A stretch of DNA of 64,000 nt from Arenicola marina (Eukaryota > Annelida > Polychaeta > Arenicolidae): contig OZ025255.1 of assembly GCA_964019135.1 (NCBI GenBank), positions 20,375,708 to 20,439,707 on the forward strand, in the 5' to 3' direction. Numbering within the stretch: the first letter of the stretch is position 1; each line of letters starts with the position of its first letter. Below, in pieces: positions 1 to 13,719 of the stretch. Both the position numbers and the translations under genes were made by a program. The notes under the pieces were generated by a model. The model was not told the DNA's origin. It did not search any database and saw only the letters and a list, made by a program, of their open reading frames with translations.

Positions 1-5
1 CTTAC

Positions 6-47
6 ACCAACAGTAAGGTGGAAGCTTACTTCAACCTTACTGTTGGT
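6..47. repeat. Perfect hairpin, 14-bp arms
   Basis: The arms ACCAACAGTAAGGT (6-19) and ACCTTACTGTTGGT (34-47) are exact reverse complements around a 14-nt loop. It may be the end of an element cut by the window edge, or a solitary foldback. No coding sequence is next to it. Confidence 0.6.
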
Positions 48-959
48 TCAAGAGTTAACTGCACTGTGCCTTTCCCGCAGTCTTTCAGTCGCTAGCGAAA
101 CATATGAAGCAATACGTTCACCTTCCCCGACTTCTTGTAAAATAAATACTGCCCTAAGTCCATATCTAAACAACAAACTTTTGACTTTTGACACCCAATT
201 ATCGTGACCTGCTTGTTCTCTACATAATAACATCCTATACGCGGCTTTTGGAAGCCTACCGTCCTTTCATATGAACTAACTTAACCCAGTTCTTGACGGG
301 CTTTAACAAGTAACTTATGTACAATGGCTCTCTTCCCATTCACATAGAGCAGCTACATTGCTCGTTGTCAAAGATACTCCAAGTGGACGTAAAATGATAA
401 AAGGCTTCGACTGAATTTTAATAACCGTGAGTTCCTCCTGGCTTTCATGTCATTTTCGTTAGCAGCTAGCGCTGACCCAATGCAATGCATAGTCATGTTT
501 GCAAAGGCGAGGCAGGACATGTCGAGACAAGTATATTATATATATATTTATAAACATACTACATGCTAAGTATATTATTATAGCTCCAAGAGGCAACCAT
601 CGAATCCGCATTATAGAGCAAGTTTAATTCAATATTAACAACCAGTCAGATATGAGCGACATATTGCGGCAATCACACCAAACTGGACGAACCTGTGTTT
701 ATGTTAGCGGGTGATCCACCGCCCAGCCTCCACCCCCCAGCACCATCTCGTGCCTCCCGCCCGCCCCCCCTGCCCCTCCCAACACGACGCCCAGTCTACC
801 CCCCCAAACCACCATCTCGCGCATCCCGCCCGCCCCCCCCCCCCCACCTTCCCCAACTCTGGGCCAGATCGCCAGAAGGGCATCTCCACGGCATGTTTCG
901 CGGTATTTAAAACATGCTACTTCCGGTTCCATTGTGCTTCCGGTTCCATCGCACCGCGG
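48..959. other. Non-coding stretch, no gene seen
   Basis: Mixed-composition DNA with a short AT microsatellite near 535-550 and C-rich tracts from about 717 to 850 running towards the assembly gap. The reading frames through the C-rich part are low-complexity proline/histidine artefacts. No exon with a convincing splice pair was seen. Confidence 0.6.
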
Positions 960-1159
960 NNNNNNNNNNNNNNNNNNNNNNNNNNNNNNNNNNNNNNNNN
1001 NNNNNNNNNNNNNNNNNNNNNNNNNNNNNNNNNNNNNNNNNNNNNNNNNNNNNNNNNNNNNNNNNNNNNNNNNNNNNNNNNNNNNNNNNNNNNNNNNNNN
1101 NNNNNNNNNNNNNNNNNNNNNNNNNNNNNNNNNNNNNNNNNNNNNNNNNNNNNNNNNNN
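960..1159. other. Assembly gap (200 N)
   Basis: Exactly 200 undetermined bases, a conventional scaffold-gap size, so the true length is unknown. A C/G-rich low-complexity tract lies just upstream. Confidence 0.99.
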
Positions 1160-3177
1160 ACCCAGCCAATCGGTCAAAACTAGAGCGGTCATTACTAACA
1201 GCGACATGACATCTCGTCTAACACGCTAGGTCGCGTTACTTGTCATGTATCTTCATATATGTCGTCGTATGGTGGTGTTACAGACTTACCACTAAGGATG
1301 ATGGAACGCTTCTTGGTATGGGAACATGTTGGCTGTTGTTACCATTGGTTTACTCACCAAAACCATGCATAATATCATTGCATTCATCGAAAATCCGATA
1401 TTCTTCCCATATCAAGTTTCAACATTATTTGATTACACGTCTATTGTGCTTGCAATATCGCCCTATTGATTTAAATATGCACAAGCAGTAAAAGGTAATA
1501 TCGTAATGTATCATATGGTGATGTATAATATAAGTGTATACATATAATAATGTATAATATTAATGCATACATATATTAATTATAGTATTAATGCATACAT
1601 ATAATAATGTATAGTATTATTGTATACATATAATATTAAGTAAACGAAATTTAATGCATAACATTAATATATATATTATTAACATAATATTAACTGTGAA
1701 TTAATTTACATTAAACACAATTAGGTTCCACTGCACCGTACTTCACCTGTAAAAAAACACTCCGAATTTACGGAAAACTAAGAAAGTACCAAGTTGGTAC
1801 TGAAAGTACTGAAGTCTTGTAGAAAATATACAGCTTGATGATGAGCTGGATTAAATCAGATAAAGCCGAACCCTGAACAGAATTAATCCCGCTGTAGTTC
1901 TCAAGCTCCAGTTGCTCAAAGTTGCGACTTATCCGCCACATGCTTTAATACTGTGTCATTGCAAAATTGACTATTTGTCTGTCAAAACTGCTGTCTGTCT
2001 TTGAAATACCCTTTTTTTTCTATAAACCAATTCCAAAAGTAAACCATATAGAAAATGCGATATATGTGTCAAAATCCAAGTGGTAAAGGTTGTTGTAGTT
2101 CTATTCCCTTGGCTCTGGTAATCACTAATCTACCACGAAGTCAATTAACTAGAGTCTGTCTCTGATGGGGCAAATAATGACGCATTCTCTGCATTATTGG
2201 TGGTACTATACCATCATGCCCGGAGTGAGATTTGCTGACAGCGGCTCAGAGTTGTGACCGACTGTTGGCTGCGAGCTACAAGTCGGATATTTCCGTTCCA
2301 AAGGATGATCGCCTAAACTGTTGACGTCCATGTGTGTGCTTCAGACCAATGATAACATTAGCGTAATAGCATCTATGCTTTGATCTAACTTGAAGGATAG
2401 GTTTATGGCCCACTAAATACGGCCTCCATCTTAAATGGCTTCCTCTGATGACGCCAATGCTCACGTTTCTTTTAATCTTGTTCGCCGAGATTGCTTTTCC
2501 ACCTCCAGTTACAGATGGTTTCGCGGAAAACTCAATGTAGAAGGGCTACTAACAAAACAAACCCCATTTGAAAATCAAATGTATTATGACAAGTGGGTTA
2601 GAAATCATGAAGAAAAATAAAGTATCAAAGCCTTTACGCTGTCACGGGCGTTTGGAATGGATATCTGCTGACAGAGGGTGCGACGTCACAGAGGGACGCC
2701 TGCCGGCTAAAGGTCGCAGGGACTTATGGCAAGGCACCGTCGCGATGTCAGCGATTTAGTGAAGAAAGGTTGGTTGGTGGTGGGTCGGTGTGTGGGTCGG
2801 TTGGTGGGGGGGGGGGTGGTAGAGGGCGAGCCAGCCACGAGGCACCCTGGAGCACCGAGGTCTTCGACGACAGCACACCCCTTCCCCACTCCATCCCTCC
2901 CCCCCTTCACCCACTAGGGTCGCCATGGTGTTTTCGATAACATGTCTACGTCATAGGCCTCATAAACGGGTTGATTGAATATAGCCGTCCGCTCCAAGCA
3001 ACTTTGTTAGGTCCCCATATTAAAAAAAAATGTTGTTCACATCAGGAATGCCATAATTATACAGGGGCTGATACTTGACATTAACTGTTACGCACACATG
3101 GGCTAAACTATTGCAGCAGATTGTGGCACCCACCAACATGTACAAACCATTTATATATATATATATATATATATATA
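1160..3177. other. Non-coding, AT-rich satellite-like block at 1500-1700
   Basis: The block at about 1500-1700 is built from degenerate repeats of the type TACATATAATAATGTATA. The rest is unstructured apart from G and C runs around 2800-2900 and a TA microsatellite at 3152-3177. No gene was recognised. Confidence 0.55.
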
Positions 3178-3355
3178 TGAGGTGGGTTGGTGGGTGGGTG
3201 GGATTGGCATGGAGACGAGGTCAGATGAGACGTGGGATTGGCCAGAGGGCATTGTCATTGTCAGACTATGTCTCGTTGTTTGTCGCCGAACGCGACTGGG
3301 ACTAATTGCCGAGCAGCCTTTTCCTCTGGGATGGTCTGCAACTTTGATCTGAGAC
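3178..3355 (+). repeat. Dispersed repeat A, forward copy
   Basis: About 180 bp that recur in reverse orientation at 6925-7103. Shared landmarks are GGCATGGAGACGAGG, CATTGTCAGAC, TGGGACTAATT and CCGAGCAGCCTTTTCC. By eye the copies are roughly 75-80% alike. There are no clear terminal inverted repeats, tRNA-like boxes or coding potential, so the class is open. It is probably a short non-autonomous element. Confidence 0.6.
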
Positions 3356-4738
3356 CATATATATATATGTATGTAATATGTAATATGTCATTGTTATAGT
3401 ATATTATTTTAATACATATACATGATACTATATGTATGTATGTGTTTTGATATGCGTTTACTATTCCTCATGCCTCTAGCATAATATCTTATCTATATAT
3501 AACATCATTATATGGAAATGGGGTGTGGCGACAGTTTGAAAGTTAAAAGGGGAAAGCAATGGATGACTTCCGGTTTTTGGCACAGACACAGAAAAGTAAT
3601 CCGAGCGATGCGTCCATTACGTCATAAAGGTCAAGCGGAAGATCCTTCCTAGAAGGCCTTTCCTAAAGAACGCGTTTTATCTGCTTTGCAAATACACCAT
3701 TTTTTTGTCACGGGAGCTCTCTGCGTCACGGAAAGAAGAATTACTTGATGTATATCCACAGCGCGGTTTTATGGAGCAATCTGACTCGGTATTTTTATCT
3801 TTCAACTCCTGCAGCGTTTTTCGCCTGGCGTCTTCAGCCACAATGCTGTGACTGATGCTTTACGTATGATGCATTAACAGAGGAAATGCTACGTCCAAGG
3901 ACATCTGAATAGGGTATATTGATCCACGGAGAGCAGGCCATCAATCAAACCTGCTTTCCCAATAGGGGTAGTTTTGCATGGGCTGAGCGGCGAGCTATGT
4001 AATGCGGTAGGGGTAACAAGGCGCCATGCTGCGATAAGAGCCGCTTTTCTCCCTTGGTGGATGCTTTTAGCAAAACAGGCGCCGTGCAAAATCACTTCCC
4101 TACAAGACGCTGTTGATGATATGGCAAAGAAAGGGAAACACTTCACAAGGATGTATAGCAGATCACTGGCGGATCCAGTGGGAGGGGGGATCCAGGCGGT
4201 CGTCTCCCCCTCCCCTCCCCCCCCCCCCCCACCTCCCACTCCACCCACAGACACCCACTGACCGTTGTTCGTGCAAATTGTGCAATATGGCACCCATCAT
4301 TCATTGTCACAAAAAAGCGCCTTTATTCGATGAATGTCTTCGTGTAAGCATCCGCGCATCAATCAAACAGAAATCCTACCCGAACTGTTTTATGATTTGA
4401 AATATTTATATGCCGAGTAAATATCTCAACAAATGCACAAAGATCATTTTCGACAAAAAAGTAAAAAGTTTCCGTTACCGGCGAATTGCCGCCCAGCGGA
4501 GGAAGACATAAGAGGGCATCAAGCCACCCGACAATGTATCGCACCACATGACAGGAGCCTGGTATGTTTTACATCTTATTGAATTAACTGACGAATAAGG
4601 CATCGATGCACTGACGCATTTCACAGGAAGTATTCCATTTGCCCTTTATTCGGCATATACCGTGCTGCGTTCAATGGCATCATCTATGACATGATGGTCA
4701 AATATATTCGCGGAAGTGTATATCAATACTATCTAAGC
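3356..4738. other. Non-coding stretch
   Basis: AT-rich microsatellite DNA (3356-3500) is followed by mixed sequence and a poly-C tract near 4205-4250. The motif TGGCGGATCCAG at about 4167 matches the edge motif of the short element at 44064 and may be a relic of it. No exon was recognised. Confidence 0.5.
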
Positions 4739-6050
4739 CAGAGGCAACAGACGACAGCGACAGGGACAGCAGACGACAGCGACAGAGGCAGCAGACGACA
4801 GAGGCAGCAGACGACAGCGACAGAGGCAGCAGACGACAGCGACAGGGACAGCAGACGACAGCGACAGAGGCAGCAGACGACAGAGGCAGCAGACGACAGC
4901 GACAGAGGCAGCAGACGACAGCGACAGAGGCAGCAGACGACAGCGACAGAGGCAGCAGACGACAGAGGCAGCAGACGACAGCGACAGAGGCAGCAGACGA
5001 CCGCGACAGAGGCAGCAGACGACAGCAACAGAGGCAGCAGACGACAGAGGCAGCAGACGACAGCGACAGAGGCAGCAGACGACCGCGACAGGGACAGCAG
5101 ACGACAGCAACAGAGGCAGCAGACGACAGAGGCAGCAGACGACAGCGACAGAGGCAGCAGACGACCGCGACAGGGACAGCAGACGACAGCAACAGAGGCA
5201 GCAGACGACAGAGGCAGCAGACGACAGCGACAGAGGCAGCAGACGACCGCGACAGAGGCAGCAGACGACAGCGACAGGGACAGCAGACGACAGCGACAGA
5301 GGCAGCAGACGACCGCGACAGAGGCAGCAGACGACAGAGGCAGCAGACGACAGCGACAGAGGCAGCAGACGACCGCGACAGGGACAGCAGACGACAGCGA
5401 CAGAGGCAGCAGACGACCGCGACAGAAGCAGCAGACGACAGCGACAGGGACAGCAGACGACAGCGACAGGGACAGCAGACGACAGCGACAGAGGCAGCAG
5501 ACGACAGAGGCAGCAGACGACAGCGACAGAGGCAGCAGACGACCGCGACAGGGACAGCAGACGACAGCGACAGAGGCAGCAGACGACAGAGGCAGCAGAC
5601 GACAGCGACAGAGGCAGCAGACGACCGCGACAGGGACAGCAGACGACAGCGACAGAGGCAGCAGACGACAGCAACAGAGGCAGCAGACGACCGCGACAGG
5701 GACAGCAGACGACAGAGGCAGCAGACGACAGCGACAGAGGCAGCAGACGACCGCGACAGAGGCAGCAGACGACAGCGACAGGGACAGCAGACGACAGCGA
5801 CAGAGGCAGCAGACGACAGCGACAGAGGCAGCAGACGACAGCGACAGAGGCAGCAGACGACAGCGACAGAGGCAGCAGACGACCGCGACAGAGGAAACAA
5901 ACGACAGCGACAGGGACAGCAGACGACAGAGGCAGCAGACGACAGCGACAGGGACAACAAACGACAGCGACAGAGGCTGCAGACGACAGCGACAGGGACA
6001 GCAGACGACAGCGACAGAGGCAGCAGACGACAGCGACAGAATTAGCAGAG
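4739..6050. repeat. 22-bp minisatellite with 16-bp variant units
   Basis: About 1.3 kb of tandem CAG/GAC-rich units. The standard unit is 22 bp (CAGCAGACGACAGCGACAG plus three bases), mixed with 16-bp units lacking the GCGACA part. Because 22 is not a multiple of 3, a frame cycles through all three phases every 66 bp and still meets no stop, giving an open frame of 478 codons on + and frames of over 300 codons on -. Frames open on both strands through a repeat are expected from its composition, so I do not call a protein. The polar product would be made of T, E, A, D, S, R and Q. Confidence 0.9.
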
Positions 6051-6924
6051 GGCAGAAGACAGTAGAAGACTCACATGGAAGGCAGTTCGTAGACAGTAAG
6101 AAACGGAAGCAGACGGTGGCGCCATAAAATGCCTCCGAAACTGTCTTCTGGTTGGCAGCTGATGACTCTTAGACACCCACCCTCGGGGTGGGACGGACGA
6201 GGGAAAAGAGGCAGGGACAAATACGAGTGTATGTGTGTAGGGTGGGGTGGTGGTGGACGTCGTTACGTCGTGTTACTGGCGACGGGAGTGGGGGGAGGGG
6301 AGGGGGGGGTGGTATCGGTGTCGGAGAAAGCGGAGAAGCCGCCGCCAGCGCTTCTGATGAACGAGACGGCGTGAGGATCTCGTTGTTAACATACATGACG
6401 TGATGTGATTGTCGTAGTTTTTAAAATAAACCTCCAGAGAAATGGGAAGGCTGTATTCTCGACGACTCTATTGATCTCGCGCACCATTGCAGGATGTGCT
6501 CGATTTCTGTCCGATCTCACAACGGTAGAGTGGTGTTTGGGGAGAAATGTGGCGGCTACGTAAAGACGATATGGACAACGTAACGTGATTTATGGACGAC
6601 ATGGCCAGCTGTGAAGGACGAGTTTTCTTCACTGGTAATTATGTGTCAGAAAGGCGGGTATCTAGTCCTTTTGCCCCAGCCACAGCCACGAATGTTTTTC
6701 ATGTTTCCAACAATTACATGTCAGGTTGGTTCATATCTAGGATTCTGGTATCACAACCTGTAACACGAGCGGCAGCTAGGGCTTCGGCGAAGAAACCAGG
6801 CCGGTTGTTTTCCGCAGGAAAATCAATATATCTTATTCCATATATGTCTGTATGCTCTTTCTAATACGAATGGCTTGGTATACATGGGTCACCTCGGGGG
6901 CTTGCCAGGGTTTTCGGGTTTCAG
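6051..6924. other. Non-coding stretch
   Basis: G-rich sequence at 6240-6320, then mixed sequence. Several short frames are open, but none has a recognisable domain or a good splice pair. Confidence 0.5.
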
Positions 6925-7103
6925 ACCAAAGTGGCATAATGTCTCAGGGGAAAAGGCTGCTCGGTAATTAGTCCCAGGCGCGTTCTCCAGTAATTCGACA
7001 AACAAAGAGGCATGGTCTGACAATGACGTCATCTGGCCAGTTCCATGGCTCCTCTGGCCTCGTCTCCATGCCAACCCCACCCAACCAGCAACCCACCTTA
7101 GCG
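6925..7103 (-). repeat. Dispersed repeat A, reverse copy
   Basis: Inverted copy of the element at 3178-3355. The two lie about 3.6 kb apart in opposite orientation, so a transcript across both could fold back on itself. Confidence 0.6.
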
Positions 7104-8040
7104 GGCGGTAGGGCCCCACGTGGGTGGGATCTCGCGAGTCCCGGGGGAGGTAGGAAGGGGGGGGGGGCTATTGTAGTACGGTGCACACTAGACCTTCTCG
7201 AGTTGTAATACGGGGTTTTCGGTGGTACGTGTGTGTTTTGGGGGAGGGGGCGGGGGCGTGTCTGCACATTTTGCGCAATAATTACCGTTACTTTCAAACG
7301 TGCAAATGATTCCGAGTATCCCAGAAGCGATTTTAAAGACATTTCATTGGTAGCCAATTTGTCAAAGTTAATTATACCAGTGCCGTCCAGTGTGACACAA
7401 AGAAACTTCCGCGATACGGCCTCTAAGTGATACGAAACTCATGCAACGTCTTTTTAGATGGAGAACACGTTTGCTAAATGATTGCTAAAAGCTCAAAGCT
7501 ACGCAAGGAAGATTTGCGGTGATTGCGGTGATACAGCGCAATAACATATTATTTTTCTACATAAATCTCGGTACTACAATCCCATCTTGGTTCGAAAACC
7601 TGACGAACGTTTTGCTGGCTTCCATCACTTCCTCTTGTAGTTTGTCCTGTGTTTGATGCACTCACCAACGGACGGATATTACAAAAACATCGCTCTCCAA
7701 TTCTCTCTTTTTAATGTTAAGATGGGTCTCGGTACAGCCTGAGTATGGATCAATCAGTGCATTTATTGATGGTACATCCGTATGTCTGTAGCGGCACGAA
7801 CCTATAGGCACTTTGGGACAATTGTGTGAGCATTTAAGCGATCAGTCCGGCCGCAGCGAAAAGTGGATGGTGGGAGAGACCAGCTCGACCAGACTCGGCG
7901 GAGAGCATTGCGCTTATGCTGCAGTCAACCTAAACAACCCTTTAACACCATTCGTGACACCAGCACCGTTGAGGTCAATCGTCAGAGGTGATGTGAAGCA
8001 CGAATTCCCTCCGCTGGCAGGTTGACTCTAGGAAGGAAAA
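7104..8040. other. Non-coding stretch
   Basis: G-rich run at 7140-7170, otherwise unremarkable. The 70-codon frame at 7813-8025 has no recognised similarity and no splice context that would support it. Confidence 0.5.
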
Positions 8041-8355
8041 TGTCCATTGCGTTACAAGTTAAAGCTGTTTGTCGAGCTTTTCCAGCCAAATCTAAACCCA
8101 GGTGACATATATATCACAATGTGCAGAAAACTCGATTGTTTCGTTCTATAAGTTCAGAAACACAATAAACATCGCCGTTTCGTCTGATATGGCAAACGTG
8201 TCTATTCCGGGACACCGCAGAACTCTACTTATAACAGTCACTGCTACTTATAACAAAGCATCACGAAGCGCAAAAACTGCGGACGTTTACCACAAAGTTG
8301 AAACCTTTGATTAATTGACAAGGTTATAAGAGACTCCATTTTGCAGTCTGGTATG
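8041..8355 (+). repeat. Dispersed repeat B, copy 1
   Basis: About 300 bp shared with 53150-53425 in the same orientation. Common blocks include GCAGAAAACTCGATTGTTTC, AACATCGCCGTTTCG against AATATCGCCGTTTCG, CGGGACACC, GACGTTTACCAC and TTGCAGTCTGG against TGGCAGTCTGG. Copies differ by substitutions and indels, so insertion was not recent. No ORF and no tRNA promoter boxes are visible, so the class is unknown. Confidence 0.6.
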
Positions 8356-8996
8356 CTTTAACTAGCTTGGACAGTCTGATCTAGTTGGTACACAATAACA
8401 ATGTGGCCAGGGTACGGTGACGAGATCCGGTCTGGTGCAGACAGTTCTTACTTCGAACAAAAGTTGTGTTGCCATGATGTCTGAGTCATCAATCCTCATT
8501 ATATTCCGGCATGTGTGGGCTGTGACCGACTTCCGCCTGATATTGCTCTGAATAATGGAGGTTAACAGCCGATCGAAATCCATGGGAGCTCTTGCCTGAT
8601 CCTGTTCTATAGGGGTAAGTCATGTTTGCCAAGTGAAATCACAGCACAAGGCGTGCACGGGCGCCGTAAGTGAAATCACTTGGGCGATAATAGGCGCGCA
8701 TAACGCTACAATGACCACGGCTCTGGATCGCCGAACGCGAGTGCAGGTTTCCATTGTCATACACCGCCTGGTGGCCGGCGTCTCATCTGGAGGAGAATGA
8801 TTTTCTTCGCCTCTTGACGTCATTCCCGATTCATGCTTGGTTAAATTTGTTAAGGCGGCTGCGGCCGGCTGTCGTCGTCGTGTAGACGTCTGCTCCAATG
8901 GGTCATTGTTAACATGGACGAAATTCGGGCAGCAGCTGTAACACTGGGCGGCTGAGTTAACTAGCCAGCTACTCCAGCGGCAACGGACTGGCATTC

Positions 8997-9212
8997 GACA
9001 ATAAGAATATATTGCCAAGCTCTCACGTGCAACATGTTACCATACAGTTGCCGGGCACCCGACAATAAGAATATATTGCCAAGCTCGCACGTGCAACATG
9101 TTACCATACAGTTACCGGGCACTCGACAATAAGAATATATTGCCAAGCTCTCACGTGCAACATGTTACCATACAGTTACCGGGCACTCGACAATAAGAAC
9201 ATATTGCCATGC
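8997..9212. repeat. 64-bp tandem repeat, three units plus a partial
   Basis: Units begin at 8997, 9061, 9125 and 9189 (GACAATAAGAA...), an exact 64-bp period. Units differ at only a few sites, so the amplification is young. It lies in non-coding DNA. Confidence 0.85.
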
Positions 9213-11700
9213 ATTGCCGACGGTTACTTTATACGTTGTAACATGCATTTTTTTCACATATACATGTTTTGACGTGATGAATAAATTCATATGCGGCTCA
9301 TCCTCTCGACGGTAAAAGTGGCCGGACATTGCGTGGTGCGAGATGAGGCCGGCGGTGAAACAAAAGTAAAAACGACATACGGGATAATCGTATGGCTATC
9401 TGGCCCTACCCTCTCTCTCCCGCTCCCTCCTCTCGCTCTCTCCCCTACCCCCCCCCCCGGGGCATCCCCCCCCCCCAGGGCCTACCCCCCCCCCCAGAGC
9501 CTACCCTCCCTCCAGGGCCTCTCTTTCTCTCTGTATATATATCGGACTGTTCCATTTACCGAGTCCATAGTCAAAATAGTTTTGCACTTTTTTTCATCCT
9601 TTGGGCATTCTCTCCTGTCCTACCAGCGGGTGAGGTGTGGCGCAGGCTGTTAGTGAGGCTATGACCCAGGTTCCGCGCCATCTGGGGTGGTGTTACTGTA
9701 TGGGTTTTCCTCTTTATCGTTCATCTACTGTTAGTTCAGCGGCGTTTCCTGAACAAAATAATGTAACCTCGTAAAATATATAAAGTTTGCACAGTAAAAT
9801 GACACGCAGTGAAAGCTAATGGAAAATAATAATCTATAAGACTGCGGACATATTTATCTGACGTATTAATGCATTCGTATTTAGAAACAAGAGACGTTCC
9901 CAAGTAGCGCTACTGCACTATCAATCTGTTCGATTTTTAAATAATATCTATATGAACTTATTGTAACAGGATCTTGAGTCTTATAGGTAGAACAACTCTT
10001 CCCGTTTCTCTAGTTTATTGTGGTGCCAGGGTAGGTCAAGCGCATACAGTTCAATTCTACAAAACACCTTCAACAAATAGTCATTACGAAGTCATTACGT
10101 TTGTTCCGCAATATACATCTAGAATATGTATTACTACATCATTGTACCATTATCATTATTATGAAGTAAACATACCTGCAGTGACGCTCAATTTCATAAA
10201 GTCCCGAGTTGGGTCATGATAATTCAGCAAGCAATTGCCGAGTTGGCGAACTACATGTACTACTGCCAGGCCGGCAGTTGAGACAAAAGTGACTCGTTAC
10301 ACCCGCGAAAGGGTGCGCCTGCGCAGTCGATTGTTTATCCGACTGGCTTTCCTCTAATGCTCTGTTTTGAGCTACCGTTACATCATCAATATCTTAAAAG
10401 TCGTTTTACAGGTGAAACGTATCATTGAACTTATGAATTAACCGAAACTTATTAATATATAAGACTGCAATATTTCTACAAATCGTGCATTGCCAGGGAC
10501 TTTGTATCTAAAAAAAATAGTCTAGTACAGTGAAGTATGATTTTGGGGGGATTTTCAAAAAGCTATAATAACAACAATAAATCTCTAAAAGTTAAAGAAA
10601 AACCTATGGAAGATTATTTTGGGGGCTAGGTGTAGCATTTGTCCTAACACTGCGAGCTAAGCCCGCGCCCACTTTCGTTAGTCGTGAATATGAAATTGAC
10701 AATCATAACGGAGGGTAGGTACAAATCAGAAGTATTCATCATTTCTGTGAAACTGAAAAAGATAAAGAAAACTGAGAAAGAAAGTTATACATACTGCTTT
10801 GTTTGTCGGACTTGTTTTCGGAAATAACGCACGTGAGAAACCTTTTTTCGCCACATGATTGGTTAAAAGCAGCAGTGGCGTCAATGGGACCGACATCCAG
10901 GATCGCTCTATTGTGATCCGAAGCGAAGACACGTCACAACGCATATGTCAACCAGTAATGCACGAGCAGCCGCAAAAGTGCCATTCCTGATTTGTAACGA
11001 GGCAATTGGAAAACTTGGAGCCTGATTTTTTTTTGCGGCTGCTCACAGCCAATCCCAACCTACAGGTTGTCAACCCGGATCTACAGGCTACCCCCCCCCC
11101 CCACCCCACCACCACCCCCCACAACACACACACCACAAGGGCCCCGTTGTGGATCAATGGAAGGAGGGGAAGAACTGTGTTGTCGGCCTGTTCCTCGAGA
11201 TTACATACATTGCTGCATAGTTTTTACATAACGGTTAATGACGTCATCAACGCACTTCTATGTCTTACTGGTGTATTGTTGAATACACCTGCCGTTTCAG
11301 TTTAGTGTGATACTTATGATGGAACGGGACGACTGTGGCGAGAAGGAACGGATGAGGGGGGTGGGATGGCACATATTGGACCGATATCCACTTGCAAGCT
11401 ATCTGGGCTGAAGTCAGGGGACAATGAACAGCAATGGAAGGTGTACTGAGACGGCATGAGCGCTATCTTTATAAATTCCAAAAGCGTGTAGGCCTTGCCT
11501 AACAACTAAGTCTATGATTACACAAGCATTATTACTGACAGAAGTTGAAAACAGTTACTCGAGTAAGTATCAGAACTTGCTACCCGTCGAGATCTTTTGT
11601 GTTTTGTTTACTTTTTGACGCGTCGTACTCAGTTTTGAGTAAAATGAGGTTATAGGTTTTTCGGAAAACGCACTAAATGACCTCTGTCAGTTGTTTCGCA
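9213..11700. other. Non-coding stretch with C-rich tracts
   Basis: Poly-C/pyrimidine tracts at 9400-9530 and 11090-11130 make low-complexity frames. Nothing with a recognisable coding signature or a matched splice pair was found. Confidence 0.5.
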
Positions 11701-13719
11701 TTTGACACATTTCCAACCAGGCTATCGCTATAAGGTTCTGACAACGTCATAACGATATGAAGAAGTATAACCTCTGCCGAATTTTAGGTTTTTCCAATGA
11801 GCCACGTGACGTCACTATGAAGTCACTTTCGGTACATACAAAACATCGTCAAAAATTGCAAAAAAATGCAAAAAATGCTAAGTTGGCGTCATATTATAGG
11901 GATAGTGGCCTCCTGTAGAGCTGGATAATAAAAACAATACGTTCCAATCTTACTTCCGGTTCCAAGTGTGACGGTAATTCCCTATGGGACCTCCCATGGT
12001 TAAGCCCTGCAACTTTCATGCTGGGAAAAAATATTTGTCGCGCATTTCACAAGTGCCATCGGCAAACTGTAACAGGATTATTTATTTGGCTACACATGGT
12101 ACCCGGTAGACACAGTGCTTACCATGTACAATTCGAGTAAGAAATGACGTCACAGGATTTTTTTGAAATTTGGACAATGGTGAAAGATAAGGATTATTAG
12201 CGCTAGCAGAGGCTCCCAGGGGCGTCCTACACAAGCCATCACTCTATGCTTGTAGTTGTAGATAGATAATATGAAGGTGAGCCATCAACTGCAAACATGG
12301 TGACATAGCTCTATTAGTTTTCAGTATATAGTCGAACACGTTTAACATGGGACCCTATGAAGATAAAGGTCTTCTATGAAGCTCAATTTGACGTACTTCC
12401 ATTCCGGTGATTTCACTTTCATTCACCATGGTGGAAGATGTTAACAAGTACAAGAGACCCTAGGAAGCACGTGGCGAAAAGCAAGTCGCAATTCTGTTTC
12501 CATGGCAACGGAACATTTTCCCAATGATAAAGTATACAGATTATGGCCAAATTTGAAAAATCGTCATAAATCGGAAAAACAAGCTAGAGCTGAGATCTTT
12601 GCGGGGAACATACATCTTCAGATAACTGATAGAAAAACATTGTTGCCGTCTTTATTCCGACCGCATTGTCGTTTGTACGTCTGCTCGTATTTCATGTATC
12701 CCGAATGATGAATTATAGCATTTTTTGGTAATTATGTCAAGCCATATCTGAAGGGCCGATGCTTCTACCGCCGTGGTGGTCAACGTTTTGAGTTGTGGGG
12801 CCTAACGTTTGCGTCTTCTTAATTGGACATTTTTGTACGTCATGCGATGACGTCATAATCACGAGATGACGTCACAGTTTCATAAAGGCCATTACTGGGC
12901 TGTTATACGTCATATCGACTTCCGGTTTATTTGACGTTATACCTTATATAAAAGGACAACTGCTGCCGTGTGTAGCTTGTTTTGCGGTACCGGAACGTGT
13001 GCGTCAAAAATGACGTCCAAGTTTACGTTACCCGACGAAATTGTGAAATCGTTTCATTTTCACCTATATAGCCACTAGGTGATATCGCTATAAGTTCATA
13101 AGTAGGCAACATGAAAAATTAGAGGCCAATTTGTTTCATTTGGTAAGCGTCAGTGACGTCATATGTGCCAAATGGCATCGATGTGACAATAATAGTTGAC
13201 GTCAACCTCGCGCTAAGTGGCGTGTTCAAAATTCAAAGGGCCATAACTCGGTAATATTTGGAATAAGGAGCCCAGATTTGGCATGAAGCGAGAGAAAACT
13301 GTAAACTAGATGACGGTAAATTGCTACGGAAATGTCTTAGATCGCTTAGTTTGGCGACTAGAGCGCTCGCAAGAGGTGCACCCCTCTCTGCTGACGCTCC
13401 CATTGTGAGTCGACGGCGATATCGACCGGCACTCATCCGGGTTGCGATGGCCGCCGTTTGCTTAATAGCGACGGGACTGGCTGCAAAAGACGGGCAAATG
13501 TCGACTTGGGGTTATCCGCTGTCGCTTTTAGCCTAACACGCTTTGTTTCGGCGCTAGGAGGCTCCCTAATTTAGCAATGATGAATCTGAAAACAGGGATT
13601 AGGGCGTGACCAAGCACACGTAGAAAGTCGGGATTTGGACATATTCTCTCCAAATGACGCCTTCTGTCTGGGAAAATAGACCGCTTTGCACAGCAGCCGT
13701 TAGATTGTGCTCACCCAGC
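11701..13719. other. Non-coding stretch rich in CRE-like TGACGTCA words
   Basis: GACGTCA/TGACGTCA words recur (around 11810, 12145, 12848, 12866, 13155, 13197), with CTTCCGGTT/ACTTCCGG words at 11951 and 12920. Short frames such as 13321-13536 have no recognised domain. It may be old, mutated repeat DNA; I cannot define its borders. Confidence 0.4.

Noticed and set aside
4691-6127. 478-codon open frame, a possible repetitive polar protein
   Set aside because: It is the translation of a 22-bp minisatellite, equally open on the other strand; no start context, domain or splice evidence.
8620-9018. 132-codon - strand frame with a hydrophobic segment (VVIVALCAPIIAQVISLTAP)
   Set aside because: Codons look fair and it ends in TGA, but its 5' part runs into the 64-bp tandem array and I recognise no family; too weak to list as a gene.
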